Shown piece by piece: positions 27,935-36,738 of a DNA stretch of 64,000 nucleotides. The position numbers and the translations under genes are program-made. Source of the stretch: JAEYXS01 sp943367715 (GTDB lineage Bacteria > Verrucomicrobiota > Verrucomicrobiia > Limisphaerales > JAEYXS01); the NCBI GenBank assembly GCA_943367715.1, contig CALRJY020000017.1, positions 1 to 64,000 on the forward strand, written 5' to 3'. Below the pieces are notes generated by a model, which did not search any database, was not told the origin of the DNA, and saw only the letters and a list, made by a program, of their open reading frames with translations. Within the stretch, counting starts at the first letter, position 1; each line of letters begins with the position of its first letter.

Positions 27935-30127
27935 ATGCTGTTGCCTGCTTTTGCCCTGACCCTGCTCTTGAGCGCCCTGTTGCTCTTTGCGGTGCAACCA
28001 TTGGTGGCCAAGCTGCTGTTGCCGCTGCTGGGGGGCGCACCCATGGTGTGGAACACGTGCATGGTCTTCTTCCAAGCGCTGTTGCTTGGGGGATATGGCT
28101 ATGCCCACTGGTTGACTTCCCGGGGTTCTCTCCGCCGGCAAACGATGATCCATCTCGCCTTCCTGTTCGTGGGGCTGTTGTGCCTGCCCATGGCTTTGGG
28201 ACAAGACGTGGACCCCGGTGGCAAAACACCCCTCGTTTGGCTGGTGAGCACGTTGTTCGGGCTGGTGGGCATTCCTTTTCTGGTGATCTCCGCCTCGGCC
28301 CCGCTGTTGCAGAGCTGGTTCAGCCGCTCCGGCCATCCCGCTTCCAAAGACCCCTACTTTCTTTATGCCGCGAGCAATGCGGGAAGTTTTTTAGCGCTAT
28401 TAGGTTACCCGCTGCTGGCGGAGCCGATGATGCGGCTGTCCCAGCAGACCTCCGCGTGGAGCATTGGTTATGGGTTGCTGTTACTGTGCTTCATCGGAGT
28501 GGCGGTGCTGACCTGGCGCAATACTTCAGTGACGCCGGAGACGGTGGTTGCCAGCCCTGCCCTGTCGCCAAAACCCAAGTGGTCGCAACGAGGCGTCTGG
28601 ATCTTGCTGGCGCTGGTCCCCTCCAGCCTCATGATCGGGCTGACGACGTATCTCACCACGGACATCGCCAGCGTGCCCCTGCTCTGGACGCTGCCGCTCG
28701 CGCTGTATCTGCTGACGTTCATTTTGGTTTTCGCCAAATGGGGCGAACGGCTCACGCCCATGGCGGCACGTGCCCTGCCCATCGCTGCCATCACCGTCCT
28801 GTTCCTGCTGCTCGGCGAGATCAAGCACCCGGCGGGGTTGCTGGTGCCTTTGCATCTGGGGATTTTCTTTCTGATCACCTTGGCCCTCCACGGCAAGCTG
28901 GCCTCCCTGCGGCCGGCAGCGGAACATTTGACCGAGTATTATCTCTGCATGTCCATCGGCGGCGTGCTGGGCGGGTTGCTCAACACCCTCGTCGCTCCGC
29001 TGGTCTTCAAATCCGTGATCGAGTATCCATTGGCGATCGCCGTGGCCTGCCTCGTCGCGCCGCCACCGGAAGGGAAACAACCGGAGAAAAAAATTTCGCA
29101 ACAACTGGTCTGGCCGGTGGTGATCGGAGTGTTGACGGCCTTGTCCGCGAAGTTTCTCCCCAGCCTCTCCAAGCAGTCGCATCAACTGGCCATGTTTCTC
29201 ATCTTCGGCATTCCGCTGGTGGTGGCGTTCTTTCTGTCGCGCCGGCCGCTGGTGTTTGGCCTGACCCTGTTTGCGGTGCTGTGGGGTGCTTCGTTCTATA
29301 CCGCCACCCACGGCCAGACCTTGCACGCGGAGCGAAACTTCTTCGGCGCGCTCCGCGTGACGATGGACCCGGAGGGGCGCATCCATCGCTTCTACCACGG
29401 CACCACCGTGCATGGCATCCAGTTTGTGGACCCGAAGCTACAGGACGTTCCGCTCTCCTATTATCATCCGCAGGGTTCCATTGGTGCTTTCATGTCTTTC
29501 TATGAGCAGCACAAGACGGTAAAACGGGTGGCGGTCATCGGACTCGGCGCGGGCGCGCTCGCGGTTTACGCCAAGGACAACGAGGATTGGACCTTCTATG
29601 AGATTGACCCGGCGGTCCTGGCCATCGCCAAAAACACGAATTATTTCACCTACCTGGAACGGTGTGGTGCGAAAAAGGTAGAACACAAGATTGGGGATGC
29701 ACGCCTGCTGTTGCGTAATGAACCTGACCATCATTTTGATCTCATCGTCTGCGACGCCTTCAGCTCCGATGTGCCACCGCTACATTTGATCACGAAGGAA
29801 GCCTTGCAGGAGATCAAGGCGAAGCTCGCTCCGGGCGGGATGATTCTCTACAACATCTCCAGCCGTCTGCTGAACTTCCGTCCAGTGTTGGGCAACATCG
29901 CGCAGGAACTCCATCTCAACGGTTTCAGCGCCAATGAAATCGTATCCGCTGACGACACGTTGCGCTACGGCCGGTATTCTTCACATTGGGCCGTGCTGAC
30001 GGCGGATCCGGTGCTCTTGAAGCCGTTCGCGGGCAATCCCTTCTGGATGCCGCTGGTGCCGGAACCAAGCCAGCCGGTGTGGTCGGATGATTACTACAAC
30101 ATCCTGGGAATCCTGGACTGGAAATGA
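27935..30127 (+). CDS. Membrane-fused spermidine-synthase-like protein
   Basis: A 730-residue fusion. The N-terminal 440 or so residues form many membrane helices starting MLLPAFALTLLLSALLLFAV, with the typical QPLVAKLLLPLLGGAPMVWN motif. The C-terminal part is a Rossmann methyltransferase-fold aminopropyltransferase-like domain: RVAVIGLGAGALAVYAKD (AdoMet-type glycine motif), FYEIDPAV, KIGDARLLL and DLIVCDAFSSDVPPLHLITKEAL (active-site Asp region). Fused MFS/spermidine-synthase-like proteins are common in Verrucomicrobiota and Planctomycetota. True aminopropyl transfer is not proven for them, and no decarboxylated-AdoMet pathway gene is nearby. Confidence 0.9.
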   Translation: MLLPAFALTLLLSALLLFAVQPLVAKLLLPLLGGAPMVWNTCMVFFQALLLGGYGYAHWLTSRGSLRRQTMIHLAFLFVGLLCLPMALGQDVDPGGKTPLVWLVSTLFGLVGIPFLVISASAPLLQSWFSRSGHPASKDPYFLYAASNAGSFLALLGYPLLAEPMMRLSQQTSAWSIGYGLLLLCFIGVAVLTWRNTSVTPETVVASPALSPKPKWSQRGVWILLALVPSSLMIGLTTYLTTDIASVPLLWTLPLALYLLTFILVFAKWGERLTPMAARALPIAAITVLFLLLGEIKHPAGLLVPLHLGIFFLITLALHGKLASLRPAAEHLTEYYLCMSIGGVLGGLLNTLVAPLVFKSVIEYPLAIAVACLVAPPPEGKQPEKKISQQLVWPVVIGVLTALSAKFLPSLSKQSHQLAMFLIFGIPLVVAFFLSRRPLVFGLTLFAVLWGASFYTATHGQTLHAERNFFGALRVTMDPEGRIHRFYHGTTVHGIQFVDPKLQDVPLSYYHPQGSIGAFMSFYEQHKTVKRVAVIGLGAGALAVYAKDNEDWTFYEIDPAVLAIAKNTNYFTYLERCGAKKVEHKIGDARLLLRNEPDHHFDLIVCDAFSSDVPPLHLITKEALQEIKAKLAPGGMILYNISSRLLNFRPVLGNIAQELHLNGFSANEIVSADDTLRYGRYSSHWAVLTADPVLLKPFAGNPFWMPLVPEPSQPVWSDDYYNILGILDWK

Positions 30128-30152
30128 CCAGAGCGCCCGGTCAGCGAATTAC

Positions 30153-31142
30153 TTAGCCTTGGGTGGCTTTCAGTTCTTCCAACTCCGCAAGCGTCATCGT
30201 GCGGATCAATTCCTCAAAGGTCATCGTGCGTTTCCAGCCGAGGACACTCTGGGCTTTCGCCGGGTTGCCTTGCAGGTTCACCGATTCCGTTTTGCGCAGC
30301 AGGCGGGCGTCTTGTTTGACGTGGTCCGCATGGGAAAGACCGGCGGCGGCAAAGGCCAACGTCACGACGTCACTCACGCTGTGCAAGATGCCAGTGGCGA
30401 AGATGTAGTCGCCCGGTTCCTTGTGCTGGAGCGAGAGCCACATGGCGTTGACGTAATCTCCGGCATAGCCCCAATCACGCTGTGCTGAGGTATCACCCAG
30501 CACGAGTTCCTTTTGCAGGCCCAGCTTGATTGCGGCGGCGGCACGGCAAATCTTGCGGGTCACGAAGTTCTCACCGCGCCGGGGAGATTCGTGATTGTAC
30601 ATGATGCCGTTGCAGGCGAAGAGCCCGTAGGTCTGGCGATAGATGCCCACCATCTGGGTGGCGAAGGCCTTGGCGCAGCCGTAGGGATTCACGGGGTTGC
30701 GCGGCGTATTCTCGTCCTGAGGGGCGGTTGTGGGACGGCCAAAGATTTCGCTGGTGGACGCGTGAAAGAGGCGCGGCAGCTTCGGCAAGTCCCGCACAAT
30801 CTCCAGCAGGCGCAAGGTGCCCATGGCCGTGGAGTCGCAGGTGGATTCGGGGATCTCGAAGCTCAGGCCCACGTGGCTTTGACCGGCGAGATGATAGATC
30901 TCATCCGGAGCCACTTTCACCAGCACGCGGCGCAAGGTCGTGGGATCATCCAGATCGGCATAGTGCAGAAACAGGCGCTGATTGTTCACGGAGGTATCAC
31001 CGTGAAGATGCTTCAGGCGCGAACGCTCCAGGCTGCTGGTGCGGCGCACGACGCCATGCACTTCATAGCCTTTTTCCAGCAACAGTTCCGTGAGATAGGA
31101 ACCGTCCTGGCCGGTGATGCCGGTGATGAGCGCCTTGGGCAT
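30153..31142 (-). CDS. NDP-sugar dehydratase/epimerase, GDP-mannose 4,6-dehydratase-like paralogue
   Basis: A 329-residue extended SDR. The N-terminus MPKALITGITGQDGSYLTELL contains the NAD(P) motif GITGQDG. The catalytic triad region is ASTSEIFG plus PYGCAKAF (Tyr-XXX-Lys). The stretch MYNHESPRRGENFVTRKICRAAA is a GDP-mannose dehydratase signature. It is closely related to the gene just upstream but more divergent: TSEIFGRP replaces SSEMYG, and the NVLQSHL-type segment is shortened. The start is 4 nt after the upstream stop, so the two are co-transcribed. It could be a second GDP-mannose 4,6-dehydratase or act on the 4-keto product (RMD-like reductase); the dehydratase-type Glu is kept. Confidence 0.85.
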   Translation of the reverse strand: MPKALITGITGQDGSYLTELLLEKGYEVHGVVRRTSSLERSRLKHLHGDTSVNNQRLFLHYADLDDPTTLRRVLVKVAPDEIYHLAGQSHVGLSFEIPESTCDSTAMGTLRLLEIVRDLPKLPRLFHASTSEIFGRPTTAPQDENTPRNPVNPYGCAKAFATQMVGIYRQTYGLFACNGIMYNHESPRRGENFVTRKICRAAAAIKLGLQKELVLGDTSAQRDWGYAGDYVNAMWLSLQHKEPGDYIFATGILHSVSDVVTLAFAAAGLSHADHVKQDARLLRKTESVNLQGNPAKAQSVLGWKRTMTFEELIRTMTLAELEELKATQG

Positions 31143-31146
31143 CAGT

Positions 31147-32163
31147 TTATTCCTCGTTCTTCCGCACGCGACCGGCCAACTGGTCTTCCAATGCTTTCAC
31201 ATCGGATTCAGTCATCAGGCGGGCGAGTTCGGCGAAGGTCGTCTTTGGAGCCCAGCCCAACTTCTTCTTCGCCTTGCTGGAGTCACCGATGAGCAGGTCC
31301 ACTTCGGCCGGGCGATAATAACGCGGATCAATCTCCACGTGCTTGCGCCAGTCCAGGCCGACATGGCCGAAAGAGACTTCCAAGAATTCCTGCACGGAAT
31401 GGGTCTCGTTCGTGGCGATAACGTAATCATCCGGTTCCGCCTGTTGCAACATGAGCCACATGGCTTCCACGTATTCCTTGGCGTAACCCCAGTCGCGCTT
31501 GGCTTCGAGGTTGCCGAGGTAGAGCTTGTCCTGCAGCCCGGCCTTGATGTGGGCGACGGCGCGGGTGATCTTGCGGGTGACGAAGGTTTCGCCGCGGCGC
31601 GGAGATTCGTGGTTGAAAAGGATGCCGTTGCTGGCGTGCATGCCGTAGGACTCGCGGTAATTCACCGTGATCCAGTAGGCATACACCTTGGCGCAACCAT
31701 ACGGGCTCCGGGGATAAAAGGGTGTGGTCTCCTTTTGCGGCACTTCCTGCACCATGCCATACATCTCAGAGGAGGAGGCCTGGTAGAAGCGCGGTTTGAT
31801 GCCCACTTCACGGATGGCTTCCAGCAAGCGGATGACGCCGGTGCCGGTGATATCCGTGGTGTATTCCGGTGCATCGAAGCTCACGCGCACATGGCTCTGG
31901 GCGGCGAGGTTATAGACCTCGTCCGGCTGAATCTTGGCGATGAGCCGGGAAAGCGCGCTGGCGTCCGAAAGGTCGCCGTAATGCAGGAAAAGTTTATGTT
32001 TGGGCGCGTGCGGGTCGGAGTAGATGTGGTCGAGCCGTCCGGTGTTGAACGTGCTCGCACGGCGGATGATGCCATGAACCTCGTAACCTTTCGACAGCAG
32101 CAACTCGGCGAGGTAGGAACCGTCCTGCCCAGTGATGCCCGTAATCAAAGCCTTTTTCGACAT
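31147..32163 (-). CDS. gmd: GDP-mannose 4,6-dehydratase
   Basis: Converts GDP-D-mannose to GDP-4-keto-6-deoxy-D-mannose, the precursor of GDP-fucose, GDP-rhamnose and GDP-perosamine. From the ATG at 32163 it has 338 residues. Signatures are KALITGITGQDGSYLAELL (NADP binding), QASSSEMYG with the catalytic Ser/Glu, SPYGCAKVYAYW (Tyr and Lys), LFNHESPRRGETFVTRKITR, and RDWGYAKEYVEAMWLMLQ. An upstream in-frame reading to 32238 is unlikely. No GDP-fucose synthase (fcl) or perosamine aminotransferase is in the window; the next gene in the operon is its paralogue. The product could feed the exopolysaccharide locus 10 kb away. Confidence 0.95.
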   Translation of the reverse strand: MSKKALITGITGQDGSYLAELLLSKGYEVHGIIRRASTFNTGRLDHIYSDPHAPKHKLFLHYGDLSDASALSRLIAKIQPDEVYNLAAQSHVRVSFDAPEYTTDITGTGVIRLLEAIREVGIKPRFYQASSSEMYGMVQEVPQKETTPFYPRSPYGCAKVYAYWITVNYRESYGMHASNGILFNHESPRRGETFVTRKITRAVAHIKAGLQDKLYLGNLEAKRDWGYAKEYVEAMWLMLQQAEPDDYVIATNETHSVQEFLEVSFGHVGLDWRKHVEIDPRYYRPAEVDLLIGDSSKAKKKLGWAPKTTFAELARLMTESDVKALEDQLAGRVRKNEE

Positions 32164-32257
32164 AAAGATGCCCGCAAGCATCTCGCAGAGGGCAAAAGCT
32201 AGGCAAGCTTGTTTTCGGGCTTTAAAACAGCGGGCCAATGAGGGTTAAACCCCATTC

Positions 32258-33541
32258 TCAGACACTGACAGCGGCCGTCTCCCGGTCTTTCGGAGCTCCG
32301 ACCGGCAAGGCTTCGGGGATGGGAACAAACGTGGAGATGACTTTCCAAAGATTGCTCAAGTCCTTGTTCACATCGCCCGAGAGGCAGTCGGTGATGTCCC
32401 CGGCTACTTCCGGGTGCTTCATGACCACCTCCTTGAAAGAGAAACCGGGCTCATAAAAGGCGTAGATCAGCTTGCGCATGTTCTCGATGCCCAGCCGCAG
32501 GTTACGGGCGTATTCGGTGAAGCGTTCGGGCGAGAAATCCTTGGCCTGGATGCACTCATGCACGGCATCGCCGGCCATCACGCCGCTCTTCAGCGCCAGC
32601 ATCAGGCCGCTGCTGAACACGGGATCAAGGAAGCAGAAAGCGTCGCCGACCAGCAGCAATCCCTCGCTGCCGCAATGACGGGAATGGAACGTGTACTCAC
32701 TGGTGACGTAGTAGGGACCAACCTGCTGCCCCACGGAGAGCTGGTCTTTGATCCAGAGATTTTCGCCCACCTCACGATCAAAAATGGTTTTCGGATCTTT
32801 CACACCGCCGCGCGTGAGATACTTGCCTTCCGCCACAATCCCGACACTGACCATGTCGTTGTGTTGCGGGATGTGCCAGAACCAGCCTTTTTCCGGAACA
32901 AAGGCGACCGTGGTCTGGCCTTCATCAATTCCCGTCTCACGTTTGGAGCCTTTGTAATAGGTCCAGACGGCGACTTTGTTCAGATAGGGATCGCGCACGC
33001 GCCAGCCGTTGCGCACGGCGGTAAACGCTTCCTTGCCGGTGCAGTCAAGCGTGATGGGCGCGAAATACTCCACGAACTCGCCGTTCTTCTGTTGCGCCCT
33101 GACCCCGATGACGCGATCGCCCTCTTTCAAAAGCTCTTTCACCGAAATCTCCTCGATCACTTCCGCGCCTTTGCTGCGGGCGTGGTTGAGCAGCATCAAG
33201 TCGAATTCACTGCGCAGCACCTGCCATGACTGGGCCACCGTTTCCTTGTCATAACGGGTTAAAAAATAGAAAGGCTGGCTGGCCCTGCCGTTTGGCTGAA
33301 CGAAGACGACGCTGTATTTCTTCTGGAACGCCGAAGCTTTCATCAGAGGAATCAAGCCCAGGCGTTCCAAGGGCTGGTAGGTGAAGGGAATGAGTGATTC
33401 GCCGACGTGATAACGGGGAAATTTTTCCCGCTCCAGCACCAGGACACGATGACCATATCCGGCAAGTATGGCCGCAGTAGAAGCACCCGCAGGACCACCA
33501 CCAATGATCAGCGCGTCATAATTATTTCCGGTCATGGGCAT
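32258..33541 (-). CDS. FAD-dependent oxidoreductase of the flavin halogenase-like family
   Basis: About 427 residues from the ATG at 33541; a TTG at 33556 is also in frame. The N-terminal FAD motif is DALIIGGGPAGASTA. The sequence GWFWHIP (about 219-225) matches the GWxWxIP motif of flavin-dependent halogenases, and FQKKYSVVF (about 73-81) supplies Lys where phenol/pyrrole-type halogenases carry the catalytic Lys. The ESLIP segment and GLLLVGDAFCFLDPVFSSG (second FAD contact) are also typical. Geranylgeranyl-reductase-like enzymes share much of this, so halogenation is a hypothesis. It is the third gene of a cassette after a chorismate-lyase-like protein and a radical SAM protein. Confidence 0.87.
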   Translation of the reverse strand: MPMTGNNYDALIIGGGPAGASTAAILAGYGHRVLVLEREKFPRYHVGESLIPFTYQPLERLGLIPLMKASAFQKKYSVVFVQPNGRASQPFYFLTRYDKETVAQSWQVLRSEFDLMLLNHARSKGAEVIEEISVKELLKEGDRVIGVRAQQKNGEFVEYFAPITLDCTGKEAFTAVRNGWRVRDPYLNKVAVWTYYKGSKRETGIDEGQTTVAFVPEKGWFWHIPQHNDMVSVGIVAEGKYLTRGGVKDPKTIFDREVGENLWIKDQLSVGQQVGPYYVTSEYTFHSRHCGSEGLLLVGDAFCFLDPVFSSGLMLALKSGVMAGDAVHECIQAKDFSPERFTEYARNLRLGIENMRKLIYAFYEPGFSFKEVVMKHPEVAGDITDCLSGDVNKDLSNLWKVISTFVPIPEALPVGAPKDRETAAVSV

Positions 33542-33559
33542 AGGACAAAAACTCAAGGA

Positions 33560-34132
33560 CTAGGACGGCAGGATTTCAACGATTTCCGCCAAAGGCCGCT
33601 GCTCAGGATTCCAGAGGGTGTTGCGGCGGCCATAGAGCCAGTGCTGGCCGGTAGACTTAAAAGCGGTGTTGATGAAATCGTCCGATTCGATGCGCAGGAA
33701 GGCCTTGGGCCGGCTAGTATGGGTGACCTTGTATTCGGCCAGCAGGGTGCCGAGCGGGATGCGCTCGCTCAGTATCTGGGCGCGGGCAGCGGAAGGAAAC
33801 AGATTCAGGCTGATCTTGATGGCACCGAATTCAACGGGTTTGCCTTCTTCCGTGAGCAAGATGACTTCGCGGAAATAGAAATCGTCACGCTGCTGGCTGC
33901 GGAGAACTTCCAAATGGATCTTCGAACCGTGGAACTTTTCCAGCGTGGGCGTCATGTCATTCTGATGAACGAGCAAGGTCTGATAGGGTTCGGGAACATC
34001 CTTGCCGTCCACTGGTTCGATACGCGGCAACGCACGGCCCGCCTGAGCGTAGAAATCGTCCAGCGGATATACGATCGGCTGGGCGGCGGAGTTCGTCAGG
34101 TTATTGGTGGTCGAGCTTAACATCAGGCTCAC
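33560..34132 (-). CDS. Chorismate-lyase-like (UbiC/DUF98 fold) protein
   Basis: Chorismate lyases release pyruvate from chorismate to give 4-hydroxybenzoate. The 190-residue protein has the family pattern: LLVHQNDMTPTLEKFHG near residue 48, a charged strand pair (LEVLRSQQRDDFYFREVILLTEEGKPVEFG), IPLGTLLAEY (family xPLG motif) and WLYGRRNTLWN followed by the terminal EIVEILP (family EvfLP, product-binding Glu). The assignment is by motif order rather than strong identity. GTG at 34132 overlaps the upstream stop (GTGA), showing tight coupling; an ATG at 34123 is an alternative. Its neighbours suggest it supplies an aromatic acid to a small pathway. Confidence 0.7.
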   Translation of the reverse strand: MSLMLSSTTNNLTNSAAQPIVYPLDDFYAQAGRALPRIEPVDGKDVPEPYQTLLVHQNDMTPTLEKFHGSKIHLEVLRSQQRDDFYFREVILLTEEGKPVEFGAIKISLNLFPSAARAQILSERIPLGTLLAEYKVTHTSRPKAFLRIESDDFINTAFKSTGQHWLYGRRNTLWNPEQRPLAEIVEILPS

Positions 34133-35478
34133 GCGTAACGGGCATTGTTGTGTTCCGGCAGGAAGAACTCGTGCAGGAGCTTGTCCACTTGCAGCAAAGC
34201 TTCGCGACTCAAGTAAAGCATGTCGCCTTCTTGCGTGAGGAAGCCCCAGTCTTTCAGGCGCTGGATGGGTTCGGCGAAACGGGTGAGAACCTCCGCACCA
34301 AATTTCTGGCGGTAATAGTTCGCGTCGTTGCGGCCGAGTTTGAATTGCAAGATGAACTCGCGGATGAGGCGTTCATCGGGCGTGGGTGTGAGCGCGCGGA
34401 AGGTGGGCAGTTCGCCTTTGTTGATGCGCTCGATATACGTGCTGAATTCGTGGTGATTCTGATAATGCACGCCGCCGATGTGACCGAAGGAGGCCACTCC
34501 GAGGGAGAGCAGATCAGCTCCGGCCCAGAGACGATCGCGATAGATGAATGTGGCGGTCTTCTTGTTCTTCACGGCGGTGTAGGCACTGCCGACGGTGTAG
34601 CCGACCTTCTCGAGCTCAGCGAAAGCGTAGTTGACCCAGCGGCGTTTGGTTTCCCAATCGGCCACGGGGGCGACCAGTTTGCCCTCGGCCTTCATCTGCT
34701 GATAGATGGTGGTGTTGAAGGGTATCTCCATCTCGTAGATGGTCACGCTGTCCGGGTCCATCTCGATGGTCTTGCGGATGTTCTCTTTCCAGTTCTCCTC
34801 CGTTTCCTCGACCATGCCGGCGATGAGATCGATGTTGATCTGGGGGAAGCCGACTTCGCGGGCGTATTTGTAAGCGCGATCGATCTCTTTCGTGCGATGC
34901 GCGCGGCCATTCACTTCGAGGATGTGCTCGTCGAAGTTTTCCACACCGAGGCTCAGGCGCGTGACGCCGAGATCGCGGATGGCTTTCAGCTTGTGATCGG
35001 TGAGGGTGCCGGGTTCGCATTCGAAGGAGAATTCTTCCAAGGCGTCCAAGGGCAGGAGCTTGTTCATCTCGGTAAGGAGATTCTTGAGCTGATCGACGCT
35101 CAGGTAGCTGGGCGTGCCGCCGCCGAAATAAAGGAAGCTGGGCTTGCGACCGCCGACGAAGGGCTTGTTCGCGTAGATGGCGAGTTCCTTCAGAACGGCA
35201 TCGATGTAATTGCGGATCTCGGAGGAATCCTTGTCCGTGTAGACTTTGAAATAGCAGAAGTGGCAGCGCTTCCGGCAGAACGGGATGTGGACGTACACGC
35301 CGAGGTCGGTGTTCGGTTTCGGCGGCGTAGCGAGCGCGGTTTGCAGGTCGGGAATCAGCTCGGGCTTCCAGAAAGAAAACGGCGGGTAATTCGAGACAAA
35401 GTAATTGCCGGCGGTCGTCTGCGTCTGCAACGGCGGAGCGGTCACGGGCTTGGCGGGTTCAACGGTCGTCGTACTCAT
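34129..35478 (-). CDS. Radical SAM protein of the HemN/HemW family
   Basis: A 449-residue radical SAM protein. The cluster motif CRKRCHFC gives Cys68, Cys72 and Cys75 in YVHIPFCRKRCHFCYFK. GGGTPS follows near residue 120, with FECEPGTLTDHKLKAI and RLSLGVENFDEHIL, all HemN/HemW-like. The HemN-specific fourth Cys after the cluster motif is absent (CYFK instead of CGCN), so it is probably not a coproporphyrinogen dehydrogenase. HemW-like haem chaperones and class C radical SAM methylases (including menaquinone and natural-product methylases) share this layout. It opens a three-gene operon with the chorismate-lyase-like and halogenase-like genes, which argues for a biosynthetic rather than haem role. 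Confidence 0.87.
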   Translation of the reverse strand: MSTTTVEPAKPVTAPPLQTQTTAGNYFVSNYPPFSFWKPELIPDLQTALATPPKPNTDLGVYVHIPFCRKRCHFCYFKVYTDKDSSEIRNYIDAVLKELAIYANKPFVGGRKPSFLYFGGGTPSYLSVDQLKNLLTEMNKLLPLDALEEFSFECEPGTLTDHKLKAIRDLGVTRLSLGVENFDEHILEVNGRAHRTKEIDRAYKYAREVGFPQINIDLIAGMVEETEENWKENIRKTIEMDPDSVTIYEMEIPFNTTIYQQMKAEGKLVAPVADWETKRRWVNYAFAELEKVGYTVGSAYTAVKNKKTATFIYRDRLWAGADLLSLGVASFGHIGGVHYQNHHEFSTYIERINKGELPTFRALTPTPDERLIREFILQFKLGRNDANYYRQKFGAEVLTRFAEPIQRLKDWGFLTQEGDMLYLSREALLQVDKLLHEFFLPEHNNARYA

Positions 35479-35495
35479 GATAATCTAAAATCTTT

Positions 35496-36641
35496 CTACT
35501 TTTTGCCGAAGCAATACACATTTCCATCTTCACAGCCGACCACCACGCGATTATCCACCACGGCGCAAGAGCTGGTGATGGGCTGGCCGATCTCGTAATT
35601 CCAAATCTCTTTGCCGTCTTTCAGCGAAACCAAATAGAGGCGACCGTCATCGGAGCCGAAGACGATCTTGTCGCCGACGACCACGGGGGAGCTGTCCACC
35701 TTGCCGCGCGTGCTGAACGTCCAAGCAGCTTCGCCGATTTCCTTTTTTACACAGTGCAGGCGCTTGTCGCGGCCGCCGAAGATGACCAAGTCTTTCGTGA
35801 TGGCGGGGGAGGCAAAGTAAGCGAACGCGCGGTCCTTGTAACGCCAGAGAATCTTTTGATTCGTCAGGTCGAAGCAGAGGAAAACATTTTCGTAATGGCC
35901 TACGTAGGCGCGGTTACCGGTGACGGCGGCGGAACCGGCGATATAGGCCTCGGCATCCATCTCCTTCACCTTCTTGCCATCGGCCACGGAGATCATATGC
36001 AAGAGAGCATCGCAACCGCCGAAGACCGTGGCTCCATCGGAGACGGCGGGGCAGCCGTTGATATAGTTGCCGGTCTCGTAATCCCACGCTTTCTTGCCGG
36101 TGGTGGCGGAGACGCAGTGGAGCTTGGTGTCGTAACTGCCGGTGAGAATCCAGTTCTCCTTGCCATCGGGAGATTTCGTCCAGTTCGGCGCGCCGAGAAT
36201 CTTGTCCTCCGTGGCGTATTTCCAAGCCTGTTTGCCGTCCGCGATGTTGACGCTGTAGAGCGCGGTGTCGCTGGAGCCGATGAAGACTTTGCCATCGAGG
36301 ACGAGCGGGGAGGATTCGATGGGGCCTTCGGTCTTGAACTCCCACAAGGGTTTGCCATCGGCCAGGGAGAAGGCGTGGAGCTTCATGTCATCCGAGCCGA
36401 CGAAGACTTTGCCGTCCACGATGGCGGGGGAGGATTTCACGGGACCACCGGTCTTGGCGGTCCAGAGGAGCTTCAAATCATTCGGCAGAGTGGCAGGGCT
36501 GTTGCCGGTGAGTTCGGGGCCGCCCCGGAACATGGGCCAGGAGGTCTTCGTGGGGCCGGGAGGTGTGGAAGTATCAGCACGCAAAGAACCTAACGCCAGC
36601 GTGGCCAGCGTGCCGCCCAAGAAATGGCGTCGGCTTAACAT
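35496..36641 (-). CDS. Tat-exported PQQ/BamB-like beta-propeller protein
   Basis: A 381-residue exported protein. The N-terminus MLSRRHFLGGTLATLALGSL has a twin-arginine signal. The rest is about seven or eight repeats of the pyrrolo-quinoline quinone/BamB propeller type, such as LLWTAKTGGPVKSSPAIVDGKVFVGSDD and PLWEFKTEGPIESSPLVLDGKVFIGSSD. No PQQ-dependent dehydrogenase catalytic Asp/Cys pair is obvious, so it is likely a scaffold or binding protein. It ends 17 nt upstream of the radical SAM cassette start and may be the first gene of that operon. Confidence 0.88.
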   Translation of the reverse strand: MLSRRHFLGGTLATLALGSLRADTSTPPGPTKTSWPMFRGGPELTGNSPATLPNDLKLLWTAKTGGPVKSSPAIVDGKVFVGSDDMKLHAFSLADGKPLWEFKTEGPIESSPLVLDGKVFIGSSDTALYSVNIADGKQAWKYATEDKILGAPNWTKSPDGKENWILTGSYDTKLHCVSATTGKKAWDYETGNYINGCPAVSDGATVFGGCDALLHMISVADGKKVKEMDAEAYIAGSAAVTGNRAYVGHYENVFLCFDLTNQKILWRYKDRAFAYFASPAITKDLVIFGGRDKRLHCVKKEIGEAAWTFSTRGKVDSSPVVVGDKIVFGSDDGRLYLVSLKDGKEIWNYEIGQPITSSCAVVDNRVVVGCEDGNVYCFGKK

Positions 36642-36738
36642 GGTTGCAATAGGTTAGAACGCGTTGCCGGGGAGGTATGTCCAGCAAGGGGTTCTACCAG
36701 AAGGACTATCGTCGAGGAAGGGGGTGAAGGCAAACAAA

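Noticed and set aside
27886..29505. 539-codon + strand frame overlapping the spermidine-synthase-like gene
   Set aside because: The overlapping frame 27935-30127 has clear membrane and Rossmann motifs; this one has only Arg/Gly/Pro-rich sequence.
31114..32202. 362-codon + strand frame opposite gmd
   Set aside because: Exact mirror of conserved GDP-mannose dehydratase sequence; no protein features.
34150..35598. 482-codon + strand frame opposite the radical SAM gene
   Set aside because: Mirror frame of a gene with intact CX3CX2C motif and cassette coupling; composition biased to Val/Glu/Asp/Gly.
35754..36593. 279-codon + strand frame opposite the propeller gene
   Set aside because: Antisense shadow of repeated blades.
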